A DNA stretch of 48,625 nucleotides, from NCBI GenBank assembly GCA_934157205.1, contig CAKPHJ010000008.1:1-48625 (forward strand). Direction: 5' to 3'. Below, one piece after another: positions 1-8,545 of this stretch (position 1 is the first letter of the stretch; the number at the start of each line of letters is the position of its first letter). The position numbers and the translations under genes are program-made. This stretch comes from an uncultured Clostridia bacterium (GTDB lineage: Bacteria; Bacillota; Clostridia; TANB77; CAG-508). Below the pieces are notes generated by a model. It did no database searches, had not been told where the DNA came from, and saw nothing but the letters and a program-made list of their open reading frames with translations.

Positions 1-133
1 ATATAGATTATGTGAAAAATCTGCTACTAAACCAATAAATGAAATAAAAAGAAACCTATAAACTTTTCTTATTCATTGGTTCGTGTTTTGAATATTTGAA
101 ACATGAATTTTTGAAAAAGAGAGGTTTTTTATT

Positions 134-235
134 ATGCAAAAAATTGATTATGATATTGATGATTTTATGGATTATTGTACTGCTAAAAATTTAGCTGAGA
201 AAACAATCAATAGTTATGAACAAACATTACACTAG
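134..235 (+). pseudogene. Truncated tyrosine recombinase (integrase) N-terminus
   Basis: A 33-codon reading frame starts at ATG 134 behind an AGAGAGG-type ribosome site and ends at two consecutive stops. The peptide (MQKIDYDIDDFMDYC, then KNLAEKTINSYEQTL) looks like the start of the SAM-like core-binding domain of Xer/phage integrases, where a short helix precedes the 'S-x-x-T-x-x-x-Y' helix. Nothing of the catalytic domain follows. I infer a degraded integrase left by a former mobile element. It could also be a small unrelated helical protein. Confidence 0.5.
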
Positions 236-298
236 TAGTTTGTAGGTATAGATATAAAACAGGTTTATTAATTATTAGCAAAAGTAAATAACCAATAA

Positions 299-334
299 AA
301 AAACACATCTGTCTTGACCGGGCAATGTGTTTTT
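299..334 (-). terminator. Probable bidirectional rho-independent terminator
   Basis: AAAAACACAT (299-308) pairs with ATGTGTTTTT (325-334) around a 16-nt GC-richer loop. It has an A-run on one side and a T-run on the other, so it can stop transcription from either strand. It lies downstream of the minus-strand peptidase gene. A second small hairpin, AAACCAC/GTGGTTT, sits at 350-367. Confidence 0.6.
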
Positions 335-439
335 ACATACAAACCTGGCAAACCACGTTTGTGGTTTCTCCATTTCCTATTATTATTATGCTTTGAATTA
401 ATGATAAAGTCAATAAATTTTATTATTTTTCTTCTAAAT

Positions 440-1120
440 TTAATTAATCGTTGTACTAGTTGCACCTGTACCAATTACAGCATTTTGTAGTGATCTCCAA
501 GTATTGCAACCTACAATACCATCAACAGTAAGACCAACAGAATTTTGATAATTTTTTACTGCTTCTTGAGTTTTGGCACCAAAAATACCATCAAGACCAC
601 CTGTAGAAAAACCTAAAGTATTTAAATTATCTTGAGCTATACATACATAATTACTAATACTTCCTCTTTTTAATTGAGGAAACCCACCACTACTACATGC
701 TGGTGTACCAAAACGTTTGTCAAAATGAACCCATGTGGGAGTTAAAGAAATAGGTTCTACATAATACCAAATACCTGAATTATTGGCAGAATTCCATAAT
801 TGAGTTCTTTTAGAACTGCTTAATGTTTGACCAACATCAAAAGCTGTACCAGCATAATGTTGACTTTGGTTTCCGTGTCCACCTTCATAAGGTCTTTTAA
901 ATGCAAAACCAACAGGGATTGGAGAACCAAATAAATATCTTTGACTATTCCAACTTTGCATTGTTCTTTTTGTTGTCCATAAAATGTTGCTTTTACTAGA
1001 ACCTCTAAATTCGTTTACTTTTAGAGTTGCATTAGTATTATAAGGCATGCTTTCATTTTCGCCTCTATAATATGTTTCCATGCGATTAGTGTCATTATTA
1101 AAAATTAAAATTTTAGCCAT
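440..1120 (-). CDS. M15-like D-Ala-D-Ala carboxypeptidase with C-terminal peptidoglycan-binding domain
   Basis: This 226-aa protein has two parts. Residues about 20-150 resemble the zinc peptidase M15/VanY-type fold: the conserved metal motif is visible as QHYAGTAFDVG (His and Asp ligands) followed by WVHFD. Residues about 155-215 form a PG_binding_1 three-helix domain (LKRGSISNYVCIAQ, then LGFSTGGLDGIFGAKTQEAV and VDGIVGCNTWRSL). Such proteins trim stem peptides of the cell wall and are common among spore and cortex hydrolases. The start is supported by a strong AGGAGG site just upstream. There is no obvious signal peptide, which suggests action in the mother cell or release by another route. 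Its only CGG is CAC|GGA, across codons. Substrate specificity is inferred. Confidence 0.75.
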   Translation of the reverse strand: MAKILIFNNDTNRMETYYRGENESMPYNTNATLKVNEFRGSSKSNILWTTKRTMQSWNSQRYLFGSPIPVGFAFKRPYEGGHGNQSQHYAGTAFDVGQTLSSSKRTQLWNSANNSGIWYYVEPISLTPTWVHFDKRFGTPACSSGGFPQLKRGSISNYVCIAQDNLNTLGFSTGGLDGIFGAKTQEAVKNYQNSVGLTVDGIVGCNTWRSLQNAVIGTGATSTTIN

Positions 1121-1226
1121 AACTCCTCCTATACTTTAAAAAATTATGTTATATATCATAATATGAATTAAAATTGTTAAATGAAATATGTTTTGAAAAA
1201 AACTTATAAAAAATTATAAAAAACTA

Positions 1227-1255
1227 TTGCAAAATACAAAAACTTATATTACAAT
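1227..1255 (+). promoter_or_regulatory. Promoter of the mraZ/dcw cluster
   Basis: TTGCAA (1227-1232), a 17-bp spacer and TACAAT (1250-1255) match a sigma-A promoter. It ends just upstream of the MraZ repeat array, so MraZ binding would cover the start of transcription. Confidence 0.6.
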
Positions 1256-1262
1256 TAGAGTG

Positions 1263-1298
1263 CAGTGGAGAAAAGTGGCACAAAGTGGTAGAAAGTGA
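1263..1298 (+). promoter_or_regulatory. MraZ operator, four 10-bp direct repeats
   Basis: AGTGG occurs at 1264, 1274 and 1284, and AGTGA at 1294, at an exact 10-bp period (AAAGTGG-type units). MraZ proteins are known to bind tandem GTGG/GTGGG repeats of this spacing in front of their own gene. This predicts autoregulation of the cluster. Confidence 0.75.
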
Positions 1299-1314
1299 TA
1301 AGGGGTGAAAATAA

Positions 1315-1740
1315 TTGCTAATAGGCGAATATGAGCATTCTCTTGATGCAAAAGGCAGATTAATAATGCCAGCAAAATTAAGACAAGACATAGGAGAAAA
1401 ATTCATAGTAACAAAAGGATTAGATGGTTGCTTATTTGCGTTTTCACAGGAGGAATGGTTAAATTTTGAAGCTAAATTAAAAGCATTACCACTTTCAGAT
1501 AGAAATGCAAGAAACTTTGTAAGATTTTTCTTATCAGGAGCAACAGAATGTGAAATAGATAAACAAGGTAGATTTTTATTACCAAACAATTTAAGACAAG
1601 CAGCAAATTTAGAAAAAGAAACCATAATAATAGGCGTAGGAACAAGACTAGAAATTTGGGACAAACAAACATGGCAAAAATGTGATGAAAACATATCAGC
1701 AGATGAAATAGCGCAAAATATGACAATGTTAGGTATATAA
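1315..1740 (+). CDS. mraZ: Transcriptional regulator MraZ
   Basis: This 141-aa protein has two tandem AbrB/SpoVT-like MraZ domains. The diagnostic DAKGRLIMPAKLR repeat lies near the N-terminus and the matching DKQGRFLLPNNLR near residue 85. MraZ forms ring-shaped oligomers that bind repeats upstream of their own gene and control the dcw cell-division and cell-wall cluster. The start is TTG at 1315 (LIGEYEHSLD), preceded by GGGGTGA. The operator array lies directly upstream. A 300-bp gap separates it from rsmH, longer than usual for this cluster. Confidence 0.95.
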   Translation: MLIGEYEHSLDAKGRLIMPAKLRQDIGEKFIVTKGLDGCLFAFSQEEWLNFEAKLKALPLSDRNARNFVRFFLSGATECEIDKQGRFLLPNNLRQAANLEKETIIIGVGTRLEIWDKQTWQKCDENISADEIAQNMTMLGI

Positions 1741-1975
1741 TCTTGAAAAAGTTTATATAAAAAAACAAAAGATAAAAATACAAAAGAACACAAAAAACAA
1801 AAGATAAAAGTCAATAGTTACAAAAGCAAAAAATACTAAAGAATACAAAAAAACAAAAGATAAATTTTGAAAGATTCAAAAGAGAAGTATTAACTCAAAA
1901 TACAAAAGCCTAAAATAAAGAGAGTTTGTACTTAAGAATTTAAAAACCAAAAGAAAAAAATACATATAGATAAAG
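1741..1975 (+). repeat. A-rich intergenic tract with recurring ACAAAAGA motif
   Basis: The mraZ-rsmH gap contains about seven irregularly spaced copies of CAAAAGA, often ACAAAAGATAAA, on a nearly pure A/T background. No open frame, promoter of note or tRNA is visible. It may be a long untranslated leader or degenerate repeat. Function is unknown. Confidence 0.5.
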
Positions 1976-2005
1976 ACAGCTGGTAGTTTTGAAATTACCA
2001 GCTGT
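1976..2005 (+). promoter_or_regulatory. Hairpin upstream of rsmH
   Basis: ACAGCTGGTA (1976-1985) and TACCAGCTGT (1996-2005) form a perfect 10-bp stem with a 10-nt loop. Only two T residues follow before CGAGC, so it is a weak terminator at best. It may act as an attenuator or RNA-stability element between mraZ and rsmH. Confidence 0.5.
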
Positions 2006-2043
2006 TTCGAGCAATTATAAATATAATTTAAGGAGAATCTGTA

Positions 2044-2973
2044 TTGAAATTTGAACATAAACCAGTAATGCTAAAACAATGTATAGAAGGATTAAACATT
2101 AAGGAAAATGGAATATATGTAGATGGAACATTAGGTGGAGCTGGACACAGCATAGAAATAGTAAAAAAACTATCTGAAAATGGACTATTAATTGGAATAG
2201 ACAGAGATACAGAAGCATTGCAATCAGCAAAAGAAAAATTAAAACAGTTTTCAAATGTCAAGTATATACATGATAATCATGATAATATAGATAAAATTTT
2301 AGAAGAGCTAGAAATAGAAAAAGTAGATGGAATATTGCTTGACTTAGGAGTTTCATCATATCAATTAGACGAAAGAAATAGAGGTTTTAGTTATTTGGGT
2401 GAAAATGAATTAGATATGAGAATGGATAAAAGCCAAGAATTAACAGCAAAAACGGTTGTTAATACATACCAAGAAAAAGAATTAGCAAATTTAATTTATG
2501 AATATGGAGAAGAAAGATTTTCAAGACAAATAGCAAAAAATATATGTAAATATAGAAATGAAAAAACTATAGAAACTACAAAACAATTAGTAGAAATCAT
2601 AGAAAATTCTATACCAAAATCTAAACAAAAAGATGGACATCCTGCAAAAAGAACTTTTCAAGCAATACGTATAGAAGTTAATAATGAAATAAAACCATTA
2701 TATGATACAGTACAAAAATGCATAAAATGCTTGAAATCAAAAGGAAGATTGTGTATTATTACATTTCATTCTTTAGAAGACAGAGCTGTTAAAAATGCAT
2801 ATACAAATGCCCAGGGAAAATGCATATGTCCAAGTGATTTGCCATATTGTGTATGTGGGGCAAAATCAGAAGGAAAAATTATAAATAAAAAACCAATTAT
2901 AGCAAATGATGAAGAACAAAAACAAAATTCAAGAAGTAAAAGTGCTAAACTTAGAATATTTGAGAAAAATTAA
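2044..2973 (+). CDS. rsmH: 16S rRNA (cytosine-1402-N4)-methyltransferase RsmH
   Basis: This 309-aa enzyme (also called MraW) N4-methylates C1402 of 16S rRNA using S-adenosylmethionine. Visible family motifs are DGTLGGAGHS (SAM-binding loop, about residues 28-37), IDRDTEAL, DGILLDLGVSS (about 94-104) with YQLDERNRGFSY, and ITFHSLEDR near residue 240. The C-terminal RSKSAKLR signature is present. Length matches the family. The TTG start at 2044 is set by AAGGAG a few bases upstream and gives LKFEHKPVML, the usual N-terminus. It is the second gene of the dcw cluster. Confidence 0.96.
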   Translation: MKFEHKPVMLKQCIEGLNIKENGIYVDGTLGGAGHSIEIVKKLSENGLLIGIDRDTEALQSAKEKLKQFSNVKYIHDNHDNIDKILEELEIEKVDGILLDLGVSSYQLDERNRGFSYLGENELDMRMDKSQELTAKTVVNTYQEKELANLIYEYGEERFSRQIAKNICKYRNEKTIETTKQLVEIIENSIPKSKQKDGHPAKRTFQAIRIEVNNEIKPLYDTVQKCIKCLKSKGRLCIITFHSLEDRAVKNAYTNAQGKCICPSDLPYCVCGAKSEGKIINKKPIIANDEEQKQNSRSKSAKLRIFEKN

Positions 2974-3016
2974 AACAAAAGAAAATTGAACGATAGATAA
3001 GGAGGTGAATAAACTT

Positions 3017-3535
3017 ATGGGAAGAAGTGCATATCAGTATGAAACTAGTCCTAGAAAATTAGAACCAAAAGTACCAAAAAAAGCACATAAAAAGGCACAT
3101 AAAAGAAATAAACTAAAAATAGTAGATGAATTACCTAGACAAGATGTAAAAATTACTGAAGAACAAAAAAGAAAAAGAGTACAATTAACATTAGTTGTAA
3201 TAGGATTATTTGCTCTTTTATTAACCATAAGTTATAGAAATTCACAAATAAATGAAAAATTTACAGAAGTTCAAAATTTGAAAAAAGACTTATCTTCAAT
3301 TCAAAAAGAAAATGAACAACTAAAGGTTAGCATTGAAAATGGATTAAATTTAAATAATATTGAAAAAATAGCTAAAGAAAAATTAGGAATGCAAAAGTTA
3401 ACAAACAAGCAAACTGTATATGTAACATTACCTAAAAAAGATTATGTAGAATCTGCTTCAGAAGAAGTAATAATTCATAATGATAAAAATTGGTTCGAGG
3501 AGTTTGTAGAAAAACTTTTTAAAATTAAACAATAA
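3017..3535 (+). CDS. FtsL-like septum/divisome protein
   Basis: This 172-aa single-pass protein has a basic cytoplasmic N-terminus (KKAHKKAHKR), one transmembrane helix at about residues 55-73, then a coiled coil (VQNLKKDLSSIQKENEQLK) and the motif NIEKIAKEKLGM. The latter is typical of FtsL/DivIC proteins, which bridge FtsW/FtsI and the Z-ring. The AAGGAGGTG site at 2999-3007 overlaps an upstream GTG at 3005, so ATG 3017 is the likely start. Position between rsmH and the PBP is the conserved ftsL slot. Sequence conservation in FtsL is low, so the name rests on layout and topology. Confidence 0.8.
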   Translation: MGRSAYQYETSPRKLEPKVPKKAHKKAHKRNKLKIVDELPRQDVKITEEQKRKRVQLTLVVIGLFALLLTISYRNSQINEKFTEVQNLKKDLSSIQKENEQLKVSIENGLNLNNIEKIAKEKLGMQKLTNKQTVYVTLPKKDYVESASEEVIIHNDKNWFEEFVEKLFKIKQ

Positions 3536-3626
3536 AATTTAATTTAAAGGTATATATTTATAAATTATATATGAATGGAATAAAGAAAAAATCTTCTTAA
3601 TAAAATAAATTTAGGAGGATTTTTTT

Positions 3627-5340
3627 ATGCAAGAAATGAAACTTTCAAGTAAGAAAAAAATGAGAAACACGCTTTTTGTCGTATTTTTAATTTTAATATG
3701 TCTTATAGTTAGAATAGGATATATACAATTTATAAAAGGTGAAGAATTAAGTCAGTTAGCTTATGAACAACAAACGTTAGACAGAAGTATAAATCCTAAA
3801 AGAGGTACTATTTATGCAAGTGACCAAAAAACAATTTTAGCAGTTAGTAGTACAGTTGAAACTGTAACAGTTAATCCAGGAAATATACAAAAAAATGATA
3901 AAGAAAAGGTAGCAAAAAAATTATCTGAACTTTTTGAATTAGATTATGAAAAAACTTTAAAAAAAGTTACTAAAAGAAGTTCTATAGAAACCTTAGCCAA
4001 AAAAGTAAATAAAGAAAAAACTGATAATTTAAGAATTTGGATGCAAGAAAATAATATTTCTTCTGGAATAAATATTGATGAAGACACGAAAAGATATTAT
4101 CCATACAGCAATACTGCTTCACAAGTTATAGGTTTTTGTGGAAGTGACAATCAAGGACTTGATGGTGTGGAAGCTAAATATGATGAAGAATTAAAAGGAA
4201 CAAAAGGTTCAATTCAAAGACATTCTGATGCAAAAGGAGGAGAAATTGGCCATGAAGGTGAAAACTATGTATCAGCGGTTAACGGAAATGATTTAGTTTT
4301 AACAATAGATTTTACAATTCAATCTATTGTTGAAAAATATCTAAAGGAGGCATGCATAGACAACAAATGTACAGATGGTGGAAATATAGTTGTAATGAAT
4401 CCTAAAAATGGAGATATACTTGCAATGGCAACATATCCTTCTTATAATTTAAATGATCCATATTCAGCGTATACAGAAGAATTACAACAAAATTGGGATG
4501 AAATGGAACAAAGTGAAAAAACCAAACAACTTCAAGCTGTTTGGAGAAATAAGGCAATTGCAGATACATATGAACCAGGTTCTGTTTTTAAATTAATAAC
4601 CGCATCAGCAGCTCTTGAAGAAGGCATAACGCAAACAGATAAAGCTGGAGAGTTTTCATGTACTGGAGGAATTGAAGTTGCGGGAGTTAGAATAAAATGT
4701 TGGAGATATTATAGGCCACATGGAGCTGAAAGCTTAAGGCAAGCACTAATGAATTCATGTAATCCAGTTTTTATAGGCCTTGGACAAAAATTGGGAATAC
4801 AAAAATATTATAGTTATTTGAATAAATTTAGATTGTTAAATAAAACACAAATAGATTTACCAGGAGAAGCAAATAGCATATTTTTAGCAGAAAATAAAGC
4901 TGGGCCTGTAGAACTTGCAACAATTAGTTTTGGCCAAAGGTTTGAAATAACACCAATTCAATTAGTAACAGCAGTTTCAAGCATTGCTAATGGTGGAAAT
5001 AGTATACAGCCTAGAGTAGTGAAAAAAATTATAGATAGCAAAACTAAAGAAGAAAAAGAAATACCAGTAAAATCAAATGGTAGTGTTATTTCAAAGGAAA
5101 CATCTGAAAAGGTTCTTAGTATGATGGAATCTGTTGTTTCTGAAGGCACACGGTAAAAATGCAAAAGTGGCTGGGTATAGAATAGGAGGAAAAACAGGAA
5201 CTTCAGAAGATGGCGTAAATACTAATAAATATGTAACATCTTTTTGTGGCACTGCTCCAATAGAAGACCCACAAGTTGTCGTTTTAGTAACATTGTATAA
5301 TCCAACTGGAGAAGGAGGTCACCATCTAGGTGTATGTTAA
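3627..5340 (+). CDS. Class B penicillin-binding protein (SpoVD/FtsI-like), 5' part, recoded at CGG and cut by a mobile element
   Basis: A transpeptidase that crosslinks septal or spore peptidoglycan. It has one N-terminal TM helix (about 12-32), a dimerisation domain, and a transpeptidase domain with SVFK (319-322, catalytic Ser), SCN (377-379) and KTG (522-524). KTG is reached only after a +1 step at CGG 5151, where frame 0 stops at once (ACA CGG TAA). The frame then runs to GEGGHHLGVC and a stop inside the element. The lost end (last transpeptidase strand/helix plus PASTA) is found in frame at 10125-10433. Rejoining 5322 to 10125 gives one 667-aa protein with the family's GEGGHQGGGVAAPV segment. 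The PASTA domain suggests SpoVD over vegetative FtsI, but it is the only PBP in this cluster. As it stands the product lacks the end of its catalytic fold. Confidence 0.9.
5151..5153 (+). other. In-frame CGG, +1 recoding site 1 (PBP)
   Basis: Frame 0 reads ACA CGG TAA after Thr508. Skipping C5151 gives ACA GGT AAA (Thr-Gly-Lys) and continues into the KTG motif. The alternative is immediate termination. Confidence 0.85.
5311..5340 (+). other. attL candidate
   Basis: Left junction: host GAAGGAGGTCAC, core CA (5323-5324), then element TCTAGGTGTATG. Host codons GEGGH are intact up to the core. Confidence 0.7.
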
Positions 5341-5369
5341 TAGAAGTTCTATAATTAAATAGCTTATTA

Positions 5370-5399
5370 TTGACAATACAGGTAAAAATATAATATAAT
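5370..5399 (+). promoter_or_regulatory. Promoter of the toxin module
   Basis: TTGACA (5370-5375), 18-bp spacer, TATAAT (5394-5399). It lies just inside the left end of the element and reads into the antitoxin-like and zeta toxin genes. Confidence 0.7.
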
Positions 5400-5439
5400 T
5401 ATATATATATTATAAGAAGGGAGAATATGGTTATTAGTC

Positions 5440-5649
5440 ATGAACAATAATACTAAATTAGAAATAGCAAGTGAAATTATGTCAGCTAAAATTGCAAAAA
5501 CTTCTAGAGAAATTAATGAGGCAAAAGAAGAAAAAATAAAAATTTTGATGCAAGAAAGAACCAAAATGTACCAATTTGATAAAAAAATTATAGATAAAAT
5601 AATTAATGTATATGGACCAGAAGTAAAAGGAGAAAATATCAATGAATGA
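5440..5649 (+). CDS. Small helical protein, probable antitoxin partner of the zeta toxin
   Basis: This 69-aa charged, helical protein (MNNNTKLEIASEIMSAKIAK) has no recognised domain. It directly precedes the zeta toxin gene and overlaps it by 8 nt, as expected for a translationally coupled toxin-antitoxin pair. Epsilon antitoxins are small three-helix proteins of about 90 aa, and clostridial zeta partners are often shorter and divergent. The role is inferred from position. The ATG at 5440 is the only usual start in this frame, although the AAGGGAG site lies somewhat far upstream. Confidence 0.6.
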   Translation: MNNNTKLEIASEIMSAKIAKTSREINEAKEEKIKILMQERTKMYQFDKKIIDKIINVYGPEVKGENINE

Positions 5650-6601
5650 AGAAGAAGTTTTAAAAAAGTATAAACTTACAGAAGAAGAACATAATGAATA
5701 TTATGATATTATAAAAAGAATATATGTTAGTGGAAAAACTCCACAAAACAATCCTATTGCTGTAATAGTTGGTGGACAAACTGGTGCAGGAAAAAGTGGA
5801 ATTTTAGGATATTCTTCAAAAATGTTTGAAGATGATAATGTTATAATAATAAATAGTGACGAAATAAAACCATTTCACCCACAAAGTGAAGAAATAGCAA
5901 GATTATATCCACAATTATATACAAAAATTACTGATCAAGAAAGTAATACATGGACAAGCAGACTATTTGAAGAATTAAGAAGAGAAAAATATAATATTAT
6001 ATTTGAAGGAACAATGAAAAATAACAGAATTGCAGATGAGTCAATTACAGAATTAAAAAAACTGGGATACACAGTAGTAGTTAGAGGAATTGCTGTATGT
6101 GATTTAGAAAGCAGAATATCAATTTTAGAAAGATACGAAGGGCAAGTAGCAACAAAAGGATGGGGAAGACTAGTTGTACCAGAACATCATAATCAAACAT
6201 ATGCAGGAATGCCTAATACAATAGAATATATAGAAAAAAATGGAATGTATGATGTATTAGAAATATATGTAAGAGGAGAAATACCAAGTGAACCAATACT
6301 TGTTTATTCAGTACATAATAGAAAAAATGAAAAATTTATAAAAAAAGTATTAGAAGATAAAAAAAATGTTTCAAAAATACCAAGAAAATTTGGATATAAA
6401 AATGCAAAAAGTGCAATAAATGGTTCAAGAGAAGAAGAATATAAATATGTTCTACCAGATTCTAGAAAAAGACTAAGAAAAGTTCTAGATTCAATGAACA
6501 AAAGAAATGCATCTGATGTAGAAAAAACAATGATAATGGAGGTTTTTAAATTAGTAGAAGAAATAAAAAAAAAAGTAAATAAAGAAGATGTATCAAGATA
6601 A
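5642..6601 (+). CDS. Zeta toxin family P-loop kinase
   Basis: This 319-aa protein has the Walker A motif GGQTGAGKS at residues 44-52, followed by INSDEIKPFHP, the zeta-toxin substrate segment in which Asp is catalytic. It also has IIFEGTMKN and the late RGEIPSEP region. Zeta toxins phosphorylate UDP-N-acetylglucosamine at its 3'-OH, which blocks peptidoglycan synthesis; other family members act as PezT-type toxins. The start overlaps the upstream small gene by 8 nt. It is carried by an element that splits a cell-wall synthesis gene, so it would favour retention of the element. Substrate is inferred from the family. Confidence 0.82.
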   Translation: MNEEEVLKKYKLTEEEHNEYYDIIKRIYVSGKTPQNNPIAVIVGGQTGAGKSGILGYSSKMFEDDNVIIINSDEIKPFHPQSEEIARLYPQLYTKITDQESNTWTSRLFEELRREKYNIIFEGTMKNNRIADESITELKKLGYTVVVRGIAVCDLESRISILERYEGQVATKGWGRLVVPEHHNQTYAGMPNTIEYIEKNGMYDVLEIYVRGEIPSEPILVYSVHNRKNEKFIKKVLEDKKNVSKIPRKFGYKNAKSAINGSREEEYKYVLPDSRKRLRKVLDSMNKRNASDVEKTMIMEVFKLVEEIKKKVNKEDVSR

Positions 6602-6606
6602 TATAT

Positions 6607-6630
6607 TAAAGTCGAGAAATCGGCTTTTTT
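6607..6630 (+). terminator. Rho-independent terminator after the zeta toxin
   Basis: AAAGTCGA pairs with TCGGCTTT (one G-U) around GAAA and is followed by a T-run. It lies just past the toxin stop codon. The CGG here is non-coding. Confidence 0.75.
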
Positions 6631-6665
6631 CTATATTAGAAATTTTTTTTGAACTTCCTATAATA

Positions 6666-6712
6666 GAAATATGTTGCACAGAAATTTGCTTTACAAATTT
6701 CGCACACGAACA
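6666..6712 (+). repeat. Dispersed palindromic repeat, copy 1
   Basis: A block of about 48 bp, almost identical to 10433-10480. It contains GAAATTTGC-TTT-ACAAATTTC, a near-perfect 9-bp hairpin, flanked on both sides by GCACA. It lies in the non-coding gap of the element. The gap 6631-6847 otherwise shows only A/T-rich sequence. Confidence 0.75.
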
Positions 6713-6847
6713 AAGATGCGGACTTTAAAATGTTCTAATAAGTGTCAATGTTATTATGCCTGCTTTTATTATTATATATAAAATAAAAATATTGGTATAA
6801 AATATTGTATTTTTTAATATTGTTAAAAAGAAAGGGAGGGACATATT

Positions 6848-6997
6848 ATGATGGGAGAAAAAATATATGAAATAGATAATAAAAAATATAAAGTAATATC
6901 AAAATGTGTAGATAATCCAAACAATATTGAAAAATTATATGATGTTTTATGCGAATTTGTATTGTCAAAACTAAATGGAAGTGTAAAAGATGAATGA
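6848..6997 (+). CDS. 49-aa protein coupled to the serine recombinase
   Basis: A short frame behind a strong GGGAGGG site encodes a 49-aa acidic protein (MMGEKIYEIDNKKYKVISK, later EKLYDVLCEFVLSKL). It ends 8 nt inside the start of recombinase 1. Small proteins in this position are frequent in clostridial serine-recombinase modules and may modulate the recombinase. I recognise no domain. A role in recombination direction is only a guess. Confidence 0.65.
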   Translation: MMGEKIYEIDNKKYKVISKCVDNPNNIEKLYDVLCEFVLSKLNGSVKDE

Positions 6998-8544
6998 AAA
7001 ATATAAAGTAGCAGCATATTTAAGATTGTCACAAGAAGATGGAGATAAAGAAGTAAGTGATAGTATAATTAGTCAAAAAAATATTATAAATAAAAAAGTA
7101 GAAGAATTAGGAAAAGAATTTTATATAGTAGATTATTACATAGATGATGGGTATACAGGACTTAATACTGATAGACCAGCTTTTCAAAAGATGTTAGTAG
7201 ATTTAGAAAATGGAATAATAAACACTATAATTACCAAAGATTTATCAAGATTATCAAGAAATAGTTTTGAAGCAAATTATTTTATAGAATTATATTTTCT
7301 TGAAAGAAATACAAGATATATATCTGTTTTAGATAATGTAGATACTGGAGTAAAAAATTCTAATAATGATATGATACAATTTAGAACATTAATAAATGAT
7401 TGGTATAGTAGAGATATATCAAGAAAAATAAAATCTAGTATATGGGCTAGAAAAGAAAAAGGTATGTTTTTAGGAGCAATAGCTCCATATGGATATATGA
7501 AAAATAAACAAGATAAACATATATTAGAAATAAAAGAAACTGAAGCTATAGTTGTTAAAAAAATTTTTGAAGAATTTAGTAAAGGTAAATCTATTAAAGA
7601 TATAAGAAAAGAATTACAAGAAAGTAAAATTTCTAGTCCATCAAATCGGAAAATTTAATGGAGAAGAAAGATTCTGTTGGAGAGAAGAAACTTTAAGAAA
7701 AATATTAAGTAATAAAGTATATATAGGACATTTAGAATATGGTAAAAGAATAAATTTAAGTTATAAATCTAAAAAAGTAAAATATGTACCACAAGATGAA
7801 TGGAAAATTATTTATAATACACACAAACCAATAATAACAGAAGAATTATTTAATAAAGTTCAAAAAATGCGTTCAATAAATAGAAATATTAAAAAGAGAA
7901 AACATGAATGGAAATTAAATGGAATTGTAATATGCAAGGAATGTGGTGCAAAAATGACAATGAAAGTTGAATATAAAAAAAATAGTGCAAATGAAATAAA
8001 ATCAAAAAATATATGTTGTTTAAATGGACTAAAAAGATATAAAGGAAGAGAATGCATAAGAAAAAGCAAAGGAATCAAAGAAAAAATACTTAATGATATT
8101 ATTTATAAAAATATAGAAGAAACTTTAAAACGAATGATAAATAAAGAAATACTAAAAAATTTAATAATTAAAAAAATTTATAATAGCACGTATAAAAAAT
8201 ATGAAATAAAAGAGCTTTTAAAAGAATTAAAAAAAATAGAAGAAGATACTAAAGAACTATATATTGATTATAAAAATGATTTGTTAGAAAAAGAAGATTA
8301 TAAAAAATTTCAAAAAGAAAAGATAAATCAAAAATATTTATTAAAAAAACAAATAAAAATATTAGAAATACAACATAAGAACATTTTTAATGAAGAAAAA
8401 ATAATTAATGTTATTGAGGATTTATTAAATATGAAAGGAATAGAAAAAGATATTATAATAGAAATTATTAATAATATACAAATAGATATAGAAAACAATA
8501 TTTATATAATATATAAATATAATATCTTTGAAAAATTGCGATAA
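6990..8544 (+). CDS. Large serine recombinase 1 (recoded at CGG)
   Basis: Corrected length is 517 aa. The N-terminal resolvase domain begins AAYLRLSQEDGD with the catalytic Ser in the YLRLS motif, followed by TKDLSRLSRN and further conserved Arg residues. A recombinase domain spans about 170-290. A zinc ribbon (CKECG, later NICCLNG and RECIRKS) and a long coiled coil end the protein. After Asn219, frame 0 meets CGG at 7647 and stops at TAA 7656. A +1 step restores SSPSNGKFNGEERFCW and the rest. The start overlaps the small upstream gene by 8 nt. With recombinase 2 it probably catalyses integration and excision of the element. Confidence 0.88.
7647..7649 (+). other. In-frame CGG, +1 recoding site 2 (recombinase 1)
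   Basis: AAT CGG AAA ATT TAA in frame 0. Skipping C7647 gives AAT GGA AAA TTT AAT (Asn-Gly-Lys-Phe-Asn). Confidence 0.85.
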
Positions 8545-8545
8545 A

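Noticed and set aside
319..321. CGG in the terminator loop, and other non-coding CGG (6621, 6719, 10113, 38574, 38735, 48109)
   Set aside because: These lie outside coding frames and so neither support nor contradict the codon rule.
1224..1814. Long minus-strand open frames opposite mraZ, the ATPase genes and others
   Set aside because: They mirror strongly coding plus-strand genes in A-rich DNA, show hydrophobic Leu/Phe/Ile-rich translations and lack ribosome sites or family motifs.
1741..1975. CRISPR-like array in the mraZ-rsmH gap
   Set aside because: The motif copies are 7-12 bp, irregularly spaced and not separated by unique spacers. No cas genes are present.
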